The position numbers were made by a program, and so were the translations under genes. A stretch of DNA of 64,000 nucleotides, taken from positions 146,233 to 210,232 of the forward strand of contig NZ_JARBTM010000002.1 in assembly GCF_029240175.1 (NCBI RefSeq). The letters are read 5' to 3'. Of the stretch, positions 54,601 through 63,020 are shown piece by piece. This stretch comes from Anaerosolibacter sp. (lineage in GTDB: Bacteria; Bacillota; Clostridia; Peptostreptococcales; Thermotaleaceae). The notes under the pieces are model-generated. The model searched no databases. It saw nothing but the letters and a program-made list of their open reading frames with translations, and was not told the origin of the DNA. Position 1 is the stretch's first letter. The number at the start of each line of letters is the position of its first letter.

Positions 54601-57600
54601 AAGATGACAAAATTAACAGACCCGGAAGGAGCTGTAACAGAGTGGAAGTACGATAAAAACGGCAACGTAAAGACCACCATCGACCCATTAGGCAATCAAA
54701 CGAGCTACAACTATAATCGCTTAAATCGTGTAAAAACCATTACCAATGCCCTAGGTCACAGCAGATCCTTTGAGTATACAAAGATGGGCCAAGTGGCAGC
54801 TGCAACCGATGAAAACGGAAACCGAACAGAATACAAGTACGATGCTCGAGGAAACCTCATAGAAGTCATCGATGCCAAGGGCCATAGTACAAAATATGTA
54901 TATGATAAATTAGGGAACCTCACAGAAATCCATCAACGCAGAAGCCTGGATGAGCAAACAACAGCAGGATTTACCCAGGCTAGCCTGTTATCAGTTCCTG
55001 TAAACCAAACCGTAACCGACGGCGTATATACAGAAACTGAAAATGTGGAAGAACAGACCGTAGCGGGAAGTGTATATGGATCAGGAGAAGACACGCCACT
55101 GATTACACAGCCTGAAAATGGACAAGCCACTGTGGCAGGAGCAGTCTATGCCCAAATGCTGTCACCTTTTACAGACCTACAGTCTACCTTCTTTACCTAT
55201 GACAAGAGGGGGCTTTTGACAGAGGCCCAAGATGCAGCAGGGAAGGTAACCGTCTATGAATACGATGAAAATGGTAACCTGATCTCTCAAAAGGATCGAG
55301 ATGGCTATAACACAACCTATGACTATGATCCAAATAACCTGCTAAAGAAAATCAACTACAACAATGAAAAGCAAGTGGAATTTAAATACAATCCACTGGG
55401 TCAAATGACAGAAATGAGAGACTGGCTGGGGACCACAAAGCTAGACCTAGACCCACTGGGAAGAATCCTAAAGGTAACGGATTTTGACAACCGAATTACA
55501 GAATACACCTGGAGCCCTACGGGAGAGAAAAAATCTATCACCTATGCCGATGGCACCCAGGTATCCTACGGATATGACCTGACGGGAAGATTAACTTCCG
55601 TACGGGATCATTTCGGTAAATTAACGACATACCAATACAATCCATTGGGTAATGTGATGGAGAAGATTCTGCCAAACGGTTCCAAAACTAAGTATGATTA
55701 TGACTCTGTATCCCAAATTACTGAGCTTAAAGAATTAAGCCCAACGGGACAGGTCACCGATCGATACAAATACTACTACGATCCAGCAGGGAATAAGATC
55801 AAGATATCCAAAGAAAGAAATGACCTGGATATCGAAGCGGCAGCTGGTGAAGAGTGGGAAGAGATAACCTACAAATATGACCCACTAAATCAGCTGACAG
55901 AAGTCATGAAAAACAATCAGGAAAACAGAAAATATTTCTATGATACCCTAGGAAACAGGGTAAGAATGGAAGAATGGTCCGGCAGTGAAGTCAAAGATGC
56001 CATCAACTACCAATACGATGAATTAAATAGACTCATTGCAACCTATGATGACATCATCACTGATGAAGAAGACGGAGAAAAAATCTACGAATACGACAAC
56101 CGGGGCAACTTGATTAAACTCAGAACAGAAGGTAGAATATTTAATAAGTACGATTACGATGCAACAAATAAACTGGTCAAAGTAACCAACAAACACAACG
56201 ATATTACCAAATACACCTATGATGGCTTTGGCAACAGAATCAAAACCATCACCCAGCTAGACCAACCCGGTGGAGACAACCGACCATTACCGCCTGGCCA
56301 TGGTGGAGAAATACCAGGCAACGGAAACGGCAATGATGGAGACAATCCAGGAAATCACTATGGCAACGATAATAACAATGGAAATCCAAAACCAGGCTGG
56401 GGACATCAGAACAAACGGGACTACATGGAACAAAACTTCGTGGTAGACATCACATCCTCATACAACAATGTACTGATGATCTACGGAAACCACTACCAGA
56501 TTCAACGCTATACCTATGGTTTAGATAGAATCAGCATGGATATGTGGATGCTGGAGGACCATGATAATGGATGGATTCCAAGGGGATTAGAAACAAACCT
56601 CTCAGGAACACCAGAAAGGGTATATTACCTACAGGATGAATTGGGAAGTACCGCAAAACTCATCGGAGAAGACGGTAAAACATCGGCCCATTACAACTAC
56701 GATGAATTTGGCAGACCATTATCCTTTAGAAAGTTCGACCAAAACTGGCCGGGGCCAGACAATACCTTTGGATACACAGGCTACCAGTATGACACAGCAG
56801 CAGAAATGTGGTATGCCCAAGCAAGATATTATGCACCAAAGGTAGGAAGATTTATATCAGAGGACAGCTATAAAGGGCAGATAACAAATCCTCAGAGTTT
56901 GAATCTATATGTCTACTGTACAAACAATCCCCTTATCTACATTGACCCATCTGGAAATATGGGTGTAAGACAAGTAGATGATTTACTCAAGGGTATGGCA
57001 AGCGGCCTTGCTGATAATATCAAGGGCATGGTTGATATATGGGGTACTGCGAATACACTAGTAACCATAGCTAGACAGCTTATTACAGGAGACATGACTG
57101 TTGCCCAATTGGCACAAGCTGGTTTAGAAGGTGCCGTAGCTGATTACATGTATATTCTGAAAAATGCCAAGGTACTTAGCCCTACTACATGTGCAACCAA
57201 TGAAGCTGTGTTTGAGATGGGTAAACGCATAGGGTCCATTCTTACGGATACAGTGTTAGCTTTAACGGGCGCTGCTGCTGCGAAAGTACTTAAAGTGTTG
57301 TCAAAAACTAAGGCAGGAGCTAAAATTGTTCAGTCTCTTGAAAAAGTTTTTAAAGGAGTGAACAAGTTTGTAGATGAAATACCCAAGTCACTTTTAAATG
57401 GCCCTGCAGACACTTATGTTTATTATGGTATAAAAGATGGAAAGATAGATTATGTCGGAATATCTAAAAATATGGATAACAGATTTGCCCAACATGGTGA
57501 TAGATTTGATAGACTTGTGCCTGTTACTAGCGAACCTTTAACAAGAGACCAGGCGAGGGCTATTGAGCAGGTATTGATTGAAAAGAACCCTCAGTTTAGT

Positions 57601-57696
57601 AATAAGATAAATAGCATTAGTCCTAAGAATGTAATTTATAATGATGCTATTGATTGGGCAACTAAGTGGCTAAAAGATAATAATTTGCTGAAATAA
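51697..57696 (+). CDS. giant YD-repeat (RHS/WapA-like) polymorphic toxin with GIY-YIG tip
   Basis: A 1999-residue secreted protein. Signal peptide at residues 1-28. A FlgD-like Ig domain (about 45-125) contains NIVPNGVYKIYIEP. A DUF6531-type entry (about 330) contains NLATGNFTYSYEDF. About 40 YD repeats (xYxYDxxGN) run from about residue 400 to 1500, with a low-complexity Thr/Gln insertion near 1090-1150. A Gly/Asn/Pro linker lies near 1530-1560. The RHS core ends in 'GRFISEDSYKGQITNPQSLN' followed by 'YIDPSG' (about 1750). The C-terminal 100 residues are a GIY-YIG-type nuclease (VYYGIKDGKIDYVGIS, conserved Arg in NRFAQHG, Glu in ARAIEQV). It forms a transcription unit with the SLH gene (37 bp apart) and a following immunity gene. 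Confidence 0.92.
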   Translation: MHKIWQKYVSFLLVFTIMFTMVLPIEAFADASDGIGAPVKFTKTEPSIFNPHKGETTKILWNFQISHEASVEIKDRNNGLIRTIHSSKHYPGDYTTNQETWDGKDDQGNIVPNGVYKIYIEPKEDNWKQYPSETTVMVLDKPSEDIALAPNVEGELFLLYGAAEVNESGEDEYTDGVEVFIDGDSLGAADLDLGMWSMEITLPVYQEVEITAIKTNMVPHEETDEQGNTYIVYEPEEIDLGPIHVLKHSIRPYDRLKELAGYYYENSDKYADIIEDNELAKPYNVKIGGNLLIFNPVKDGEPPYSEFYDPENMQGTCGVVNLLTGETVFSEDPVNLATGNFTYSYEDFKIGGSQPISFVRFYNSRDQYTGDLGMNWHHSFEYRLQDMGDGTVKIIFYDGHRESYTMNSNGSFESPEGNLNKLKKNSDLTYTLTMDNKWQYHFNERGELTSIVDNNGNKTSMFYEDMLLKEVRNDSGYILLQYYKEGRIRKISDQTGRYVEYNYDGDDLISYRDPEGNVIEYRYDGEHQLTRIISPLKDGSVHNVYDNKGRVIEQTLADDSKMYFSYDEAKRTTTLTERDGSETVYKYDENFRITEIIYPDGVEKKVFNGDGEVETYTDKRGFTYTYGYDSRGNVTSVKDPMGYFTTYTYDQNNKMTSITYPDGKTYDFSYDERGNMRTSTDPLQRTSEFQYNAKGLPYKLIQSDGSYIEMRYDNKGNVYEMVDPLGYVTKYEYDELNRVKAIVEPEGNRTSYEYTKTGKIKKVTDAEGNTASYVYNANGMVKQVTDPNGNVTTYEYNKGDQLIKMVDPLKGITEFEYDRMGNVNKVIDANGGITTYIYDSQKRLTSVKDPENYTYEYQYDPNGNMIKAIDPKQNEINYEYDALNRLEKVKDANLAETKYEYDAVGRIKKLTNALNHTIEYDYYDDGKVNTVKDEMNNITSFTYNELGLVETVTDAKGAVTRYEYNSLGKMTKLTDPEGAVTEWKYDKNGNVKTTIDPLGNQTSYNYNRLNRVKTITNALGHSRSFEYTKMGQVAAATDENGNRTEYKYDARGNLIEVIDAKGHSTKYVYDKLGNLTEIHQRRSLDEQTTAGFTQASLLSVPVNQTVTDGVYTETENVEEQTVAGSVYGSGEDTPLITQPENGQATVAGAVYAQMLSPFTDLQSTFFTYDKRGLLTEAQDAAGKVTVYEYDENGNLISQKDRDGYNTTYDYDPNNLLKKINYNNEKQVEFKYNPLGQMTEMRDWLGTTKLDLDPLGRILKVTDFDNRITEYTWSPTGEKKSITYADGTQVSYGYDLTGRLTSVRDHFGKLTTYQYNPLGNVMEKILPNGSKTKYDYDSVSQITELKELSPTGQVTDRYKYYYDPAGNKIKISKERNDLDIEAAAGEEWEEITYKYDPLNQLTEVMKNNQENRKYFYDTLGNRVRMEEWSGSEVKDAINYQYDELNRLIATYDDIITDEEDGEKIYEYDNRGNLIKLRTEGRIFNKYDYDATNKLVKVTNKHNDITKYTYDGFGNRIKTITQLDQPGGDNRPLPPGHGGEIPGNGNGNDGDNPGNHYGNDNNNGNPKPGWGHQNKRDYMEQNFVVDITSSYNNVLMIYGNHYQIQRYTYGLDRISMDMWMLEDHDNGWIPRGLETNLSGTPERVYYLQDELGSTAKLIGEDGKTSAHYNYDEFGRPLSFRKFDQNWPGPDNTFGYTGYQYDTAAEMWYAQARYYAPKVGRFISEDSYKGQITNPQSLNLYVYCTNNPLIYIDPSGNMGVRQVDDLLKGMASGLADNIKGMVDIWGTANTLVTIARQLITGDMTVAQLAQAGLEGAVADYMYILKNAKVLSPTTCATNEAVFEMGKRIGSILTDTVLALTGAAAAKVLKVLSKTKAGAKIVQSLEKVFKGVNKFVDEIPKSLLNGPADTYVYYGIKDGKIDYVGISKNMDNRFAQHGDRFDRLVPVTSEPLTRDQARAIEQVLIEKNPQFSNKINSISPKNVIYNDAIDWATKWLKDNNLLK

Positions 57697-57706
57697 GGGG
57701 TGTATA

Positions 57707-58183
57707 ATGAAATTCACGAATGAGTTAATAAAAATTAAGTCTTCAAAAATGAAGACAAACGCAGGGGATGTTTTTATAATCCAACCAAAAGATTCTCTAT
57801 ATATATATGGTAGGGTTATTAGAACAGATATTAAAAACTTTGGAAATCTAGAATGGAATCTTATCTATATATATGATGAGATTAAGCGGAGGATTGATGA
57901 ATCATATGTCTTAGATCCAAACAAGTTGCTTATTCCACCTCAGATTGTGAATAATCAGGGCTGGATAAAAGGGTATTTTTATACAGTTGGAAATAAACCC
58001 TTAACTACTAGTGATTACGCGAGAAATTATGGGTTTTGGGATACCCTAAGAGCGATATATGTTGATGAGGATGGCGTACCTATGAATGTAAAACCTAGTA
58101 TGTATACAGATTATGGATTAGGTAGTTATGGGATTGTTGGATTAGATGTTCAAAAGGCGTTGGAGAAAAAGAACATTATATAG
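57707..58183 (+). CDS. probable immunity protein, Imm26-like
   Basis: A 158-residue cytoplasmic protein 10 bp after the toxin. The segment 'NAGDVFIIQPKDSLYIYGRV' resembles Imm26-type immunity proteins, which have a GDVF..Y.YGRV opening. No signal peptide. Position and size fit neutralisation of the GIY-YIG toxin tip. The family call is by eye. A strong terminator follows 115 bp later. Confidence 0.6.
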   Translation: MKFTNELIKIKSSKMKTNAGDVFIIQPKDSLYIYGRVIRTDIKNFGNLEWNLIYIYDEIKRRIDESYVLDPNKLLIPPQIVNNQGWIKGYFYTVGNKPLTTSDYARNYGFWDTLRAIYVDEDGVPMNVKPSMYTDYGLGSYGIVGLDVQKALEKKNII

Positions 58184-58297
58184 GACATTAATAATTGTGA
58201 CATGGGGACGGAATGCCGTAGGCAATGGTTAGAGATTTTAATATACTGGAAGATTCACGGCAGTGACTGATATGGAAGGTGTCAAAAAAGAATCATT

Positions 58298-58335
58298 ACG
58301 ACAGAGGGAAAATAATATCCCCTGTCGTTTTTTTC
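58298..58335 (+). terminator. rho-independent terminator of the toxin-immunity unit
   Basis: ACGACAGAGGG and CCCCTGTCGT form the stem, followed by TTTTTTTC. The gap 58184-58297 holds only a REP-like fragment at 58199. Confidence 0.8.
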
Positions 58336-58357
58336 TTTTCTTAGAGGAAGAATGCCA

Positions 58358-58384
58358 GGGACAAGGGGACAGGTACCTTGTCCC
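58358..58384 (+). repeat. REP-type hairpin upstream of RAYT
   Basis: GGGACAAGG-N9-CCTTGTCCC forms a 9-bp stem with GGACAGGTA as loop. An inverted partner lies at 59187-59213. Confidence 0.75.
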
Positions 58385-58425
58385 TCAAATCAAAGCATGA
58401 TATGATTAATTTGGGGGTGATGATT

Positions 58426-59184
58426 ATGCCAAGACAAGCGCGGGAGAAAAGTAACAGCGAAATATACCACCTAATGCTAAGGGGTATCAATAGACAGAAT
58501 ATCTTTGAAGATGAAGAAGATCGACAAAGATTTATAGAAACAATAGGCTATTATAAAACAATTAGTAATTTTGAGCTATATGGATATTGTCTGATGGACA
58601 ATCATATTCATCTACTTATAAGAGAAATTGATGAATCAATATCAAAGACTGTGAAAAGAATTAGCAGTAGTTATGTGTACTGGTATAATCAAAAATACGG
58701 TCGGTGTGGTCATCTATTTCAAGAAAGGTTTAAAAGCGAAGCTGTAGAGACGGACGAGTATTTTCTCATGGTTCTTAGGTATATTCATCAAAATCCAGTT
58801 AAGGCAGGAATAACAAAAGATATGGGGAAATACTTGTGGAGTAGTTATAGAGAGTATGTAGAGACGCCAATTTATGCTGATATAAATTTTGCCTTGGATA
58901 TCTTTTCTGAGGATAAAATGAAAGCGATAAAATTATTCCAAGGGTTTATGAATGAGAAAAACAATGATCAGTGCTTGGAATATAAAGAAAGAATCAAAAT
59001 ATCTGATAAAGAAGTAATAAACTATTTTGAGCAGCTAGGAGTTGCCAATATAAGTGAACTGCAAAAACTTGAAAAAGGGCGACGCGATGAGGTTATAAGG
59101 GAGATTAAAAAGATAGAAGGGATTACAATTAGGCAAATAGCAAGAATAACTGGAATACCTAAAAGCATAGTGGACAGAGCTTAA
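58426..59184 (+). CDS. REP-associated tyrosine transposase (RAYT)
   Basis: A 252-residue Y1 transposase (PF01797). It has the HUH motif in 'MDNHIHLLIREI' and the catalytic Tyr in 'LRYIHQNPVKAG'. The first residues, MPRQAREKS, are typical. The C-terminal 60 residues carry a helix-turn-helix ('ITIRQIARITGIPKSIVDRA'). ATG 58426 follows GGGGGTGAT; 16 earlier in-frame residues are discounted. Flanked by inverted REP hairpins, so it is likely to be active or recently active on REP sequences. Confidence 0.92.
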   Translation: MPRQAREKSNSEIYHLMLRGINRQNIFEDEEDRQRFIETIGYYKTISNFELYGYCLMDNHIHLLIREIDESISKTVKRISSSYVYWYNQKYGRCGHLFQERFKSEAVETDEYFLMVLRYIHQNPVKAGITKDMGKYLWSSYREYVETPIYADINFALDIFSEDKMKAIKLFQGFMNEKNNDQCLEYKERIKISDKEVINYFEQLGVANISELQKLEKGRRDEVIREIKKIEGITIRQIARITGIPKSIVDRA

Positions 59185-59186
59185 CT

Positions 59187-59213
59187 GGGACGAGGAACCT
59201 GTCCCCTTGTCCC
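59187..59213 (-). repeat. REP-type hairpin downstream of RAYT, inverted
   Basis: GGGACGAGG-N9-CCTTGTCCC is the inverted copy of the hairpin at 58358-58384 (shared block ACCTGTCCCCTTGTCCC). It marks the other end of the unit. Confidence 0.75.
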
Positions 59214-59219
59214 TTTCTG

Positions 59220-59930
59220 ATGAATTCATATTTCCATAATAGAAGGATTAATGAAGCTATTGATTCAATAAATAAGATTGTGGGAAAAGAGATTAATGAT
59301 GCTGCACTTTATGAAGAGCTGGAAAGGATTTCTTCCATTATAGACAAGTATCATTTCCCCAGTGAAGATTTTCAAGCTATTCTGAGTCAACATGAGAATT
59401 ATCAATCTGAGGTGTTTGTAGGGCAATTAGACAGGTATGTGAATCAAAAGCCAGATGATACACTAGCAAGGTATTATTTAGCAGATGCTTTGTATGAATT
59501 AAAAGAATACGAGGATTCAGAGAAGCAAATTGTTAAAATTTTAGAGAATGATCCTGCATTTAATGATGGATATCTTTTTCTGGCAGCTATCTACAGGGAA
59601 AGGCATGATTATGATAGGGCATTGGAGTATTGTCAAAAGTCACTAGCACAAAACATTGAAAATATATATGCATACACTACTATGACAAGGATTGAACTGA
59701 AACGTCATCAGGATGAAGATGCTTTGAACATGGCTATAAAAGCATATGAATTAGATGACCACGACATTGAGGCTATTTCCAATCTTTCATTAGCCTATCA
59801 TTATAATAATTTTGCAAAGGAAAGAGACGAACTCCTAGCGAAACTAAATGAAATAAATACAGCCTATAGTAACGAAAAAGTTCAGTTTCTAACCTCTGTA
59901 TTTGACGGAACGGACCCATGGAGAGATTAG
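59220..59930 (+). CDS. TPR-repeat protein, possibly 5'-truncated
   Basis: A 236-residue protein with tetratricopeptide repeats from about residue 75 ('DDTLARYYLADALYELKEYE', 'GYLFLAAIYRERHDYDRALE', 'ISNLSLAYHYNNFAKERDEL'). The ATG lies 7 bp after the REP hairpin and has no ribosome binding site, so the original 5' end may have been displaced by the RAYT/REP unit. A protein-interaction role is all that can be said. Confidence 0.75.
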   Translation: MNSYFHNRRINEAIDSINKIVGKEINDAALYEELERISSIIDKYHFPSEDFQAILSQHENYQSEVFVGQLDRYVNQKPDDTLARYYLADALYELKEYEDSEKQIVKILENDPAFNDGYLFLAAIYRERHDYDRALEYCQKSLAQNIENIYAYTTMTRIELKRHQDEDALNMAIKAYELDDHDIEAISNLSLAYHYNNFAKERDELLAKLNEINTAYSNEKVQFLTSVFDGTDPWRD

Positions 59931-60022
59931 ATATATACTTGCTTAGTTTTTTAATTTTACGGATGTGCAAGTGAATAGACAGTGAGAAATATGAAAACAT
60001 TTTGATGAAGTGGAGGGATAGT

Positions 60023-60556
60023 ATGTTTTTTATACCAGGATTTTTAATTTCTATTGCAACTTTTCCAGGTGTCATTGTCCATGAATTGGCACACCAGATA
60101 TTTTGCAGAATTTCTAGGGTGGCTGTATTAGATGTGTGTTATTTCAGATTTGGCAGCCCTGCAGGATATGTGATCCACGAGATTCCACGAAAATCATCAC
60201 AACATATTTTGATTGGTATAGGTCCGTTTTTTCTAAATACAATTCTCGGAGCGCTCATCGCCTTGCCGGGAGCCATCCCAGTTATCAAATTTGGAACAGG
60301 AAACATCATAGATTATATATATATTTGGCTTGGTATCTCAATAGCCATGCACTCTTTTCCTAGCACAGGAGATGCTAAAAGCATGTGGAGCGAAGTAATC
60401 AAAAAAGAAACATCAATTTCAATGAAAGTGTTAACCGCACCGATTGTAGGGATCATTTATTTATGTGCATTAGGATCTGTCTTTTGGTTAGATTTCTTCT
60501 ATGGAATGGCAGTGGCGATGTTTGTTCCTGATTTGATTATTAAATTACTTGTATAG
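60023..60556 (+). CDS. integral membrane zinc metalloprotease-like protein
   Basis: A 177-residue membrane protein with HELAH (HExxH zinc motif) in 'PGVIVHELAHQIFCRI' at about residue 22. Later helices include 'GIGPFFLNTILGALIALPGA' and 'FPSTGDAKSMWSEV'. It is similar in style to DUF3267/M50-like membrane peptidases. ATG 60023 follows GTGGAGGGATAG; the upstream ATG at 60002 is less likely. Substrate unknown. Confidence 0.75.
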   Translation: MFFIPGFLISIATFPGVIVHELAHQIFCRISRVAVLDVCYFRFGSPAGYVIHEIPRKSSQHILIGIGPFFLNTILGALIALPGAIPVIKFGTGNIIDYIYIWLGISIAMHSFPSTGDAKSMWSEVIKKETSISMKVLTAPIVGIIYLCALGSVFWLDFFYGMAVAMFVPDLIIKLLV

Positions 60557-60699
60557 GCGTATAATGCGATAGGATGCCCTGGCCATCAGATTTTCAATTT
60601 TTACAATGTAACATGACGTGACAAAGGGACTCCATACCGTCCCCATATCGCGTATTTTATGTAATATTATTGACAAAGGTATTAGGATTGGCCCCTCTG

Positions 60700-61096
60700 A
60701 ATCAGGTACAAACGAGATTTATAGATGTTGAAGCAACAGATTGGTATGCAGAGGGGGATTCAAATAGCCATTGTAATGGATCGTATAAGCGGATACGATG
60801 ATAATACATTTAGACCAGAACAGCCAATTAAGAGACATGAAATAGCTGCGATTACTGTAAGAGCTTTAGAAATGATTAAAGGTAAGCAGGATGAAGAATA
60901 AAAATCATTAGATTCCTTGACCGATATCAATACTATTGATGGGAGGGCAAAGAATTGTGTGAATAAATCAGTAAATATTGGATTAATGGTAGGAAAATCG
61001 AAGTAAGATTTTGAGCTTAAAGCTTATACAACCCGTGCAGAAGCAACAACGCTATTAAAGAATTTATTAGATAAGATTTCATTCTTAGCATACTAG
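60700..61096 (+). pseudogene. degenerate SLH-domain surface protein
   Basis: Pieces of two SLH domains are readable in two frames: RFIDVEATDWYAEG, then, after a frameshift near 60770, SGYDDNTFRPEQPIKRHEIA. A TAA follows, then 'AYTTRAEATTLLKNLLDKIS' with further stops. There is no intact start. It is the relic of a larger S-layer-type gene whose 5' part has been lost. Nothing else was seen in 60557-60700 except a REP-like palindrome near 60612-60650. Confidence 0.75.
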
Positions 61097-61116
61097 ATGG
61101 AAATATGGATTTAGTT

Positions 61117-61159
61117 AAGAAGTGCGACAAGAGACAGGTTCTATTGTCGCATTCTTCTT
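61117..61159. terminator. bidirectional terminator hairpin
   Basis: AAGAAGTGCGACAA and TTGTCGCATTCTTCTT form a stem of 14-16 bp with a 13-nt loop. It lies between the SLH relic and the converging QueG-like gene. Confidence 0.75.
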
Positions 61160-61160
61160 G

Positions 61161-61745
61161 TTAATGTATAGAGGTCTTTTTACTGCATGCCCTTAAGCAT
61201 TCTGCACAGCCTTTCATGGTGTAGGAAAGACAATTATAGGTGTGGAATCGGTTATTGGTAAATGCTTTTCCTGGGCATGCTTCAATACATTGACCGCAGC
61301 TGGTACAGTGTTCCTGACATCCCTGTTGTTGATTCTCTATGGATGGTTCCAAAGGGGCATTTGTAAATAAGGCAGCAAAAAGAAGTCCAGAGCCATAATC
61401 CTTGTTTACTACAAGTCCGTTGCGGCCCCACTGACCCAAGCCAGCAGAAACAGCTAGGGGACGAAAGTCTCCATAAAGAGATAGTACGGTTTTATAGTAT
61501 GCAGTATATCCCTCGGCTCTAAGTTTTTTTGCAATCACATCCTGGACATGTTTGCTGACAGAATACTCCTTTCCAAGCATTAAGGCAGTTTGTAAGGGTT
61601 CTTTAAGAAACCATTGGTCTGTGAAGGGGAATCCTAAAAGGATTACGGGGTCAACCCTCCTTATTTTTGTAAAGCCCACCAATAAAGCTCCCTCTTGAAG
61701 GGCGGTGGCTTTTATATGGTTTTCCAAAGCATTAGGGCTATGCAT
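61161..61745 (-). CDS. 4Fe-4S double-cluster protein, QueG-like
   Basis: A 194-residue protein ending in ferredoxin motifs 'HCTSCGQCIEACPGKAF' and 'CAECLRACSKKTS' that bind [4Fe-4S] clusters. The central part ('SAGLGQWGRNGLVVNKDYGS', about residues 98-117) resembles epoxyqueuosine reductase QueG, but the protein is about half the length of QueG and lacks its HEAT-like end. It is probably a related reductase of unknown substrate. A GGAGGA site precedes the ATG. Confidence 0.8.
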   Translation of the reverse strand: MHSPNALENHIKATALQEGALLVGFTKIRRVDPVILLGFPFTDQWFLKEPLQTALMLGKEYSVSKHVQDVIAKKLRAEGYTAYYKTVLSLYGDFRPLAVSAGLGQWGRNGLVVNKDYGSGLLFAALFTNAPLEPSIENQQQGCQEHCTSCGQCIEACPGKAFTNNRFHTYNCLSYTMKGCAECLRACSKKTSIH

Positions 61746-61845
61746 AAAAATCCTCCTCTAAGGGTCGATAGAAACGCTTTTACGTACCCATAGTTTCTGC
61801 ATACCTATACGGAATATACCAAAGGTTAGTATTAAACGTTATGGT

Positions 61846-62853
61846 TTATTTTCCATTGATTGATGCGATGCGGTTAACTGCCTCCATGAGTTTGGCAAAC
61901 TTCACGGGCTTCAGTGACTGTGCACCGTCTGAAAGGGCATTTTCTGGTTCATGATGAACTTCCACGATCAAGCCATCGGCGCCTACGGCGATTGCAGCTT
62001 TAGAAAGGGGCTCAACCATGGCCCATTTGCCAGCGGCGTGGCTGGGGTCGACGATGATTGGTAAGTGACTCAATGCTTTTATCGCGGGAATAGCGCTAAG
62101 ATCTAGGGTGTTTCTTGTATAGGTTTCAAAGGTTCGTATACCTCTTTCGCAAAGGATGATATTTTGGTTTCCTTCTGACATGATATATTCTGCTGACATC
62201 AATAACTCTTCAATTGTGGCAGACAAGCCTCTTTTTAGTAAAATTGGTTTCGAAGTTTGACCACACTTCTTCAACAGGGCAAAGTTCTGCATATTTCTAG
62301 CACCAATTTGCAGAATATCCGCATACTCTGCCACTAAATCAAAGGTTTCAACACACATGACTTCTGTGACAATCGGCATACCCGTTTCTTTTTTTGCTTT
62401 CCGTAGGAGTTTCAAGCCTTCTTCACCAAGACCTTGAAAACTGTAAGGTGATGTTCTGGGCTTGAAAGCACCACCTCTTAAAAATTGTGATCCATGTTCT
62501 TTTACGCTTTGTGCGATGGTCATAAGCTGACTTTCACTTTCTACAGAACAAGGGCCTGCCATAATGGCAATGTTTCCGCCTCCAATTTTATAACCCTCCA
62601 CATCTATGATGGTATCTTGAGGATGAAATACTCTGCTTGCAAGCTTAAAAGGGTGCTGCACTTTTAAAATTCTTTCTACATGGATGTTGGCTTCAAGCTG
62701 GCTAGGGTTTAACTTACCCGTATCTCCAATTAAGCCGAGTACGCAGTAATTAATGCCTTCGCAAATATGAACTGACAATCCTTGTGCCTCTAGCTTTTCT
62801 GTTAATTTTCTGATTTCTGTTTTTGGTGCTTCAGGTTTCATAATTATTACCAT
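61846..62853 (-). CDS. aroF: 3-deoxy-7-phosphoheptulonate (DAHP) synthase
   Basis: A class I-beta DAHP synthase that catalyses the first step of aromatic amino acid synthesis. The first 70 residues are the ferredoxin-like regulatory domain ('VIIMKPEAPKTEIRKLTEKL'). The barrel has 'IAIMAGPCSVESESQLM', 'GAFKPRTSPYSFQGLG' and 'IVDPSHAAGKW'. The regulatory domain allows feedback by Phe/Tyr. ATG 62853 follows GGAGGG; a TTG five codons earlier overlaps that site. An upstream leader peptide and terminator point to attenuation by aromatic amino acids. Confidence 0.94.
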   Translation of the reverse strand: MVIIMKPEAPKTEIRKLTEKLEAQGLSVHICEGINYCVLGLIGDTGKLNPSQLEANIHVERILKVQHPFKLASRVFHPQDTIIDVEGYKIGGGNIAIMAGPCSVESESQLMTIAQSVKEHGSQFLRGGAFKPRTSPYSFQGLGEEGLKLLRKAKKETGMPIVTEVMCVETFDLVAEYADILQIGARNMQNFALLKKCGQTSKPILLKRGLSATIEELLMSAEYIMSEGNQNIILCERGIRTFETYTRNTLDLSAIPAIKALSHLPIIVDPSHAAGKWAMVEPLSKAAIAVGADGLIVEVHHEPENALSDGAQSLKPVKFAKLMEAVNRIASINGK

Positions 62854-62952
62854 GGGTAATCCCTCCAATATAAATTTGATTGACTTAGAATCATATGCTG
62901 CAAGTATATCTTCAGGGCCCTTTGAAGATATAACGATAAAAAGGACATATAA

Positions 62953-62987
62953 ATATAAAAAAAGGAGACTCGTCTAAGAGTCTCCTT
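62953..62987 (-). terminator. attenuator upstream of aroF
   Basis: Read on the minus strand, AGGAGACTC-TTAGAC-GAGTCTCCT forms a 9-bp stem followed by eight T. It lies between the leader ORF and aroF, as expected for a transcription attenuator. Confidence 0.8.
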
Positions 62988-63020
62988 ATACCTACAGTTA
63001 TGTTCATTTTATGGCAATCA

